A stretch of DNA of 64,000 bases, taken from positions 2,517,501-2,581,500 of the forward strand of contig WPIO01000023.1 in assembly GCA_009760855.2 (NCBI GenBank), read 5' to 3'. The notes below the pieces were generated by a model. That model did no database searches, had not been told where the DNA came from, and saw only the letters and a list, made by a program, of their open reading frames with translations. Origin of the DNA: Cristatella mucedo (Eukaryota > Bryozoa > Phylactolaemata > Cristatellidae). The position numbers and the translations under genes are program-made. Positions 60,129 through 64,000 of this stretch are shown one piece after another (position 1 is the stretch's first letter; each line of letters opens with the position of its first letter).

Positions 60129-62215
60129 TGTTGACACGGTCATGGTTTGGTCATGGCTCCTAGACTTAATCTTAGGCTAACATCTGACCCTGACAGAAGA
60201 ATATCAGGAACCACCCTTAGGATCAATGGCAGCAATGATTTTTTATAAAGGATCAGGAATTAAATGCAAACTTCGTTCAAATTGTATTCTTCTGCAGAAT
60301 CATGAGCCCTTCAAATTTCGACTCTGGTTCCTTCACCCGACGAGAGTCGTCAAGCATAGTTCACGATATGCTTTTTGCTGATAGTCCGAGGACTAAATGA
60401 ATCAGCACTTCCCAGACTAAAGTGAGTAAAAACGGATAACCGTGGACAAATATCTGCCTTGCTGGCAACAGCAAAATTGAAGCAAGAAGGACACGATCGA
60501 ATTCTAGCCTATTGTCAAGGTTTAGTGCAAAAAGAATTAGCCTGAAAACTGGAGTGCTAGCAAAACAAGAGCTGCTCACAACCAATCAAACTGCCATGAT
60601 ATGTTCGTACACCAAAAGCAATTATTTGACAATCACGGGTCTTCAGGCTTCCTCCGTGGCCAATCGCATGACAAGGAGAGAAAGGTGAACTTCGACATAC
60701 TCAGAAGAACCACACTGGATGGAGAAAATAAAAAAATGTTGCCTTTACAGTTACAGGCATAATCTGAGCTGCAGTGCTAACACAAAAAATTCACTAACCC
60801 TGTGAGTCAATACAAATCTTAAACAGTGTCTGGTTTTTCAAATTCTAGGCTGAAAGCTACTACCACAGGTTAGAATTAATATGAGGAAGCAGTAAGTGCT
60901 GCAAATTGTCCATGCTTTCACCTTATTTAGCCTGCTACACTTAAAGAAGCTTGAAAAATTAAATTGCCTAACGGTTTTAGAGGATTTCTGAAACAGTAGT
61001 AGTTTTTGAAAGATAATGCTTGGTGACCTTCAGAACATAGCAAAGTAAAAAATTTTGGATGTGTCAAATATCCCTCAACCGGAAATGAATCTACCCTATT
61101 GTATCGGCCATTTCTTTAGAAAAGACAAGTTTTAAAATGTCCGGTTTTGCTGACGAAGGCTTAGGCCAGACCTGGTTCAAAAATATGCAAGAAATCGAAA
61201 GTGCTGTTTGAGCGAGAAACCATACCTACGAAACCTTAAAAAACTGGTGCAGATGCCTTATAAAATATGTCTTAAAAAGTGTCAATTGATATTAAATTAA
61301 GTTATTTAATTTATTGCATGCATTTAGCAAAAGAATGGAGTTAAGACCAAGGAGAGAGGTAAACATAATTATTTAGTCTATTGTTTATTAGAAACCGCTA
61401 TTGGGTAGTTTTTTCTTCCTGTGTCATGGCCGATCTTTTGTATCGCATCGAACCATATCAGCCCAACGGTTGTGCATGTTCTAACAGCCTGCTTAAAGCC
61501 CTTTATGATGCTGAAAAAATACCCAACACGATTGTTGGGATACATTTTTAGAGCCGGGGACATTTGTCGAAACCACAGAATCAGACTTCACAGGACTCAG
61601 ACACAGAAAATTAAATCCTTTGAAAATAGCCACCATGCCGGGAGCTAGAAGATTCGTCAGCTACTTAAAAAAATGGATCATTTTGCATGTTTTCCCACCT
61701 GAGAAACAAAAAGGGTAATAGCAGGCATGCTGCATTCCAATATTGCTAAACTTCGTGCAAATCCTATGTTTCTAGCACAATTTTGTAGGCCAGCAAATGA
61801 TGGATGGATTTTTAGAGCCAGCACTGTACATTCTCAGAATAGCTGGGAGCTCTTCCCACCGGAATTGTTTGCATCTGTGGATGTGTTATACTCTCAGCTG
61901 AACGCTCAGACTATGATCCCTACTGACTGCCGAAATAAATATCACTAGTGGCCTCTCAGCGGCCTGCAAATGACCTCGAGTCTGACCCATGCATTAGCGA
62001 CAAAGGCTAGTTCTACTCACGCTGAGCCCCAACTCGGGTTGTTTTGCCGTGACACAGAGTGACTAGCAATGCAAAACATATAATTGGATCAGCAACTGCA
62101 CGCAGGACCTCCAGCTGTCGATGTTGAGCAAGCCAAAGCTCTCAGGTCACATATACCGACTGCTGCTCTGGGCAACACCAGCAACACCTGGCGATGGATC
62201 AATCTTTCGGCAGCA
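60129..62215. other. AT-rich sequence, no feature seen
   Basis: Overlapping short frames near 61378-61648 have no match. No repeat family from elsewhere in the window was recognised. Confidence 0.45.
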
Positions 62216-62218
62216 ACT

Positions 62219-62219
<1 letters not shown>

Positions 62220-62273
<54 letters not shown>
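62220..62273. repeat. (CT)n microsatellite
   Basis: About 25 CT units. Confidence 0.95.
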
Positions 62274-63012
62274 AACGGATTTGATAGTTTCAACTGTGAT
62301 TATCTCTTAACAGACTCTGACTGGCAAATTGCTGCACCAGCGATGGAAGGGGTGGGAAATTCGGGCAATTGTTAGTAATAACAGACACTGCTGCTGACAT
62401 TTGCCGTTGTCGGTGCATCTGCCGGTAAAAATCAGGATGAGCAAACCACGACTACACGGCTAAATGCACTGGCTCCCACGTCTTAGGCGAGCATCCCAGT
62501 GTGTATGTGCAACTAGCCTGAAGCCGAGCTATGAAGAAGGGGTGGCTGAGCAGAAGTCAATGCTCCTATTTTCCTAGAATACGGTTGCTTAAACTCGCAT
62601 GAGTAGCACCTTGGCTACAAATAATGCAGAAACAACCGTAGTGGCAAGGCAACATGGCTGCAATAGTGTCGTAGCCAGCAGCCAGATGTTCAATAATACA
62701 TGCGTTAGTAACCTGTTATTAATTTGGTATTTAAGACCGACTCCAGGCTGTGCATGTATCTGCTTCTGCCTTGCTGCAAGCTGGCAGCCAGGCACGGTTA
62801 TCTGGCCTCGGCATCACAATGAAAGCTGAATGTTGAATGAACGTCGGCTGGTCACAGGTCACTACTTCGTGCTTGGCTACCATTCCCCAGCATCTCTTAC
62901 CGGGCTGCTGACAGGTTGAGAAAGCTTGGCAAGCAATCGAACTCTCGAGCACGAACGAACCCGGCTAAGGTTACAGCACGAGCAGGATCACCCACCCACT
63001 GGCAAGCAGAGC
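62274..63012. other. No gene recognised
   Basis: Balanced-composition sequence between the CT array and the LINE-A copy. Nothing recognised. Confidence 0.4.
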
Positions 63013-63785
63013 CAAATTCGGGCTTGTTTAGATAATGATACCACGTCCAAGTTGGTCCATGCATTCGTGACATCACGTCTCGACTTCTGCAACTCACTGC
63101 TTACTGGCCTACTGGCATGTGCGATCAGGCGATTGCAGCTGGTGCAAAACTCCGCAGCTAGGCTTGTGTGTCGTGAGCGTCGCAGTTGCCACATCACACT
63201 ACTTCTCGCCAACCTGCACTGGCTACCAGTCAAGCAACGGATTGACTTCAAGGTTTTGTCGCTTACTTTTAGGTCACTTCATTCTTTGGCTCCAGCCTAT
63301 CTCTCAGATCTACTCCCCCACCAGGCCAAGCATCATACCACCTGCTTTTCGGAATCCAACAGTCTACCAATACCTCGTACAAACCTCAAATCCTTTGGAG
63401 ACCGTGCATTCAGCTCGTATGCTCCCAAAGCCTGGAACTCCCTCCCGACCTGCGGCAGAACATCCCCTGACTTGACCACATTTAAAAAGAACTTAAAAAC
63501 ACACCTATTTAGGACAGCATTGAGTGGGTCCCTGTGGTTCGTCCTTCATGTGCTTATGAGTGCTGACACTGTGCATGCTGCCACTAACCACATTTGCATA
63601 CTGACCCTGTGCATGTCACCCCTAACCATGTTATTCATCTTGTTTGTTTATCAAGCATGATATTACTCACCATTCAATTGCATTTCCCTTTGCAGCAAAT
63701 GTAAAGCGCCTAGAGAGAGAGAGAGAGGTTAAGTTCTCTGAGGGCGCTTTATCAAGTGCATTATTATTATTATTATTATTATTAT
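63013..63785 (+). mobile_element. LINE-A copy A11 with intact C-terminal frame and 3' end
   Basis: Open frame to 63660: IRACLDNDTTSKLVHAFVTS, RRLQLVQNSAARLVCR, LHWLPVKQRIDFKVLSLTFR, SLAPAYLSDLLPHQAKH, AFSSYAPKAWNSLPTC, LKTHLFRTALSGSLW. 3' UTR, then AAAGCGCCTAGAGAGAGA, TTAAGTTCTCTGAGGGCGCT, TTATCAAGTGC and (ATT)n to 63785. 5' truncated at about 63013, and the best guide to the LINE-A 3' end. Confidence 0.9.
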
Positions 63786-64000
63786 GAGGTGTGGCAGCTG
63801 TGCCACCGGTGTACACGGGCCGAGCTGCCGGGCACCAACTCACAAAACGAGCAGGGTCTACATGGTCGGACAGAGCTTCATGCTCGGACAGAGCAGTGTG
63901 GCAAAACAAGAAGATGCCCATCACTGGTAAGACCCTGACCTTTAACGACCAAGATGTTAGGCTCTGAGCCCTGCGACTTATTTAAGACGACCGGATAGAG
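63786..64000. other. Window end, nothing recognised
   Basis: No exon or repeat identified in the last 215 bases. Confidence 0.5.

Overview
The window is animal nuclear DNA. It carries two intron-rich genes of animal families arranged tail to tail, in introns and flanks filled with dinucleotide microsatellites and decayed retroelements. Exons are short (87-516 bp), have GT/AG borders, and were recognised only by family resemblance recalled from memory. The organism cannot be named from the sequence. L2/CR1-like LINEs, tRNA-type SINEs and many (CT)n/(GA)n and (CA)n arrays suit an invertebrate, possibly an early-branching one, but this is only a guess.

Left half, plus strand, about 4.26-31.58 kb: the C-terminal ~582 residues of VARP/ANKRD27, in ten exons whose phases all join. 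They encode two blocks of ankyrin repeats, each preceded by a CHPLCxCxxC zinc fingernail. The N-terminal VPS9 (Rab21 GEF) part was not found and probably lies upstream of the window.

Right half, minus strand, about 54.0-32.73 kb: a class C orphan GPCR of the GPR158/GPR179 (metabotropic glycine receptor) family. Ten exons join into an exact 673-codon frame (with stop): the C-terminal part of the Cache domain, a Cys-rich EGF-like stalk, seven membrane helices, a coiled coil and a short tail. The start of the extracellular domain is not securely located. The two stop regions are about 0.9-1.1 kb apart.

Mobile DNA fills the rest. LINE-A (L2/CR1-like; 3' end with a GCGCTTTA stretch and (ATT)n) has about ten copies, some nested. 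LINE-B has four copies with a different 3' end. A tRNA-headed SINE (SINE-1) has three copies. A second tRNA-headed SINE (SINE-2) ends in a LINE-A-like tail. There is also a foldback element with a telomere-like core, a partner copy of it, a Ty3/Gypsy gag remnant, and an unclassified dispersed repeat (RepC) in four copies. From 54.2 kb to 64 kb no host gene was recognised.
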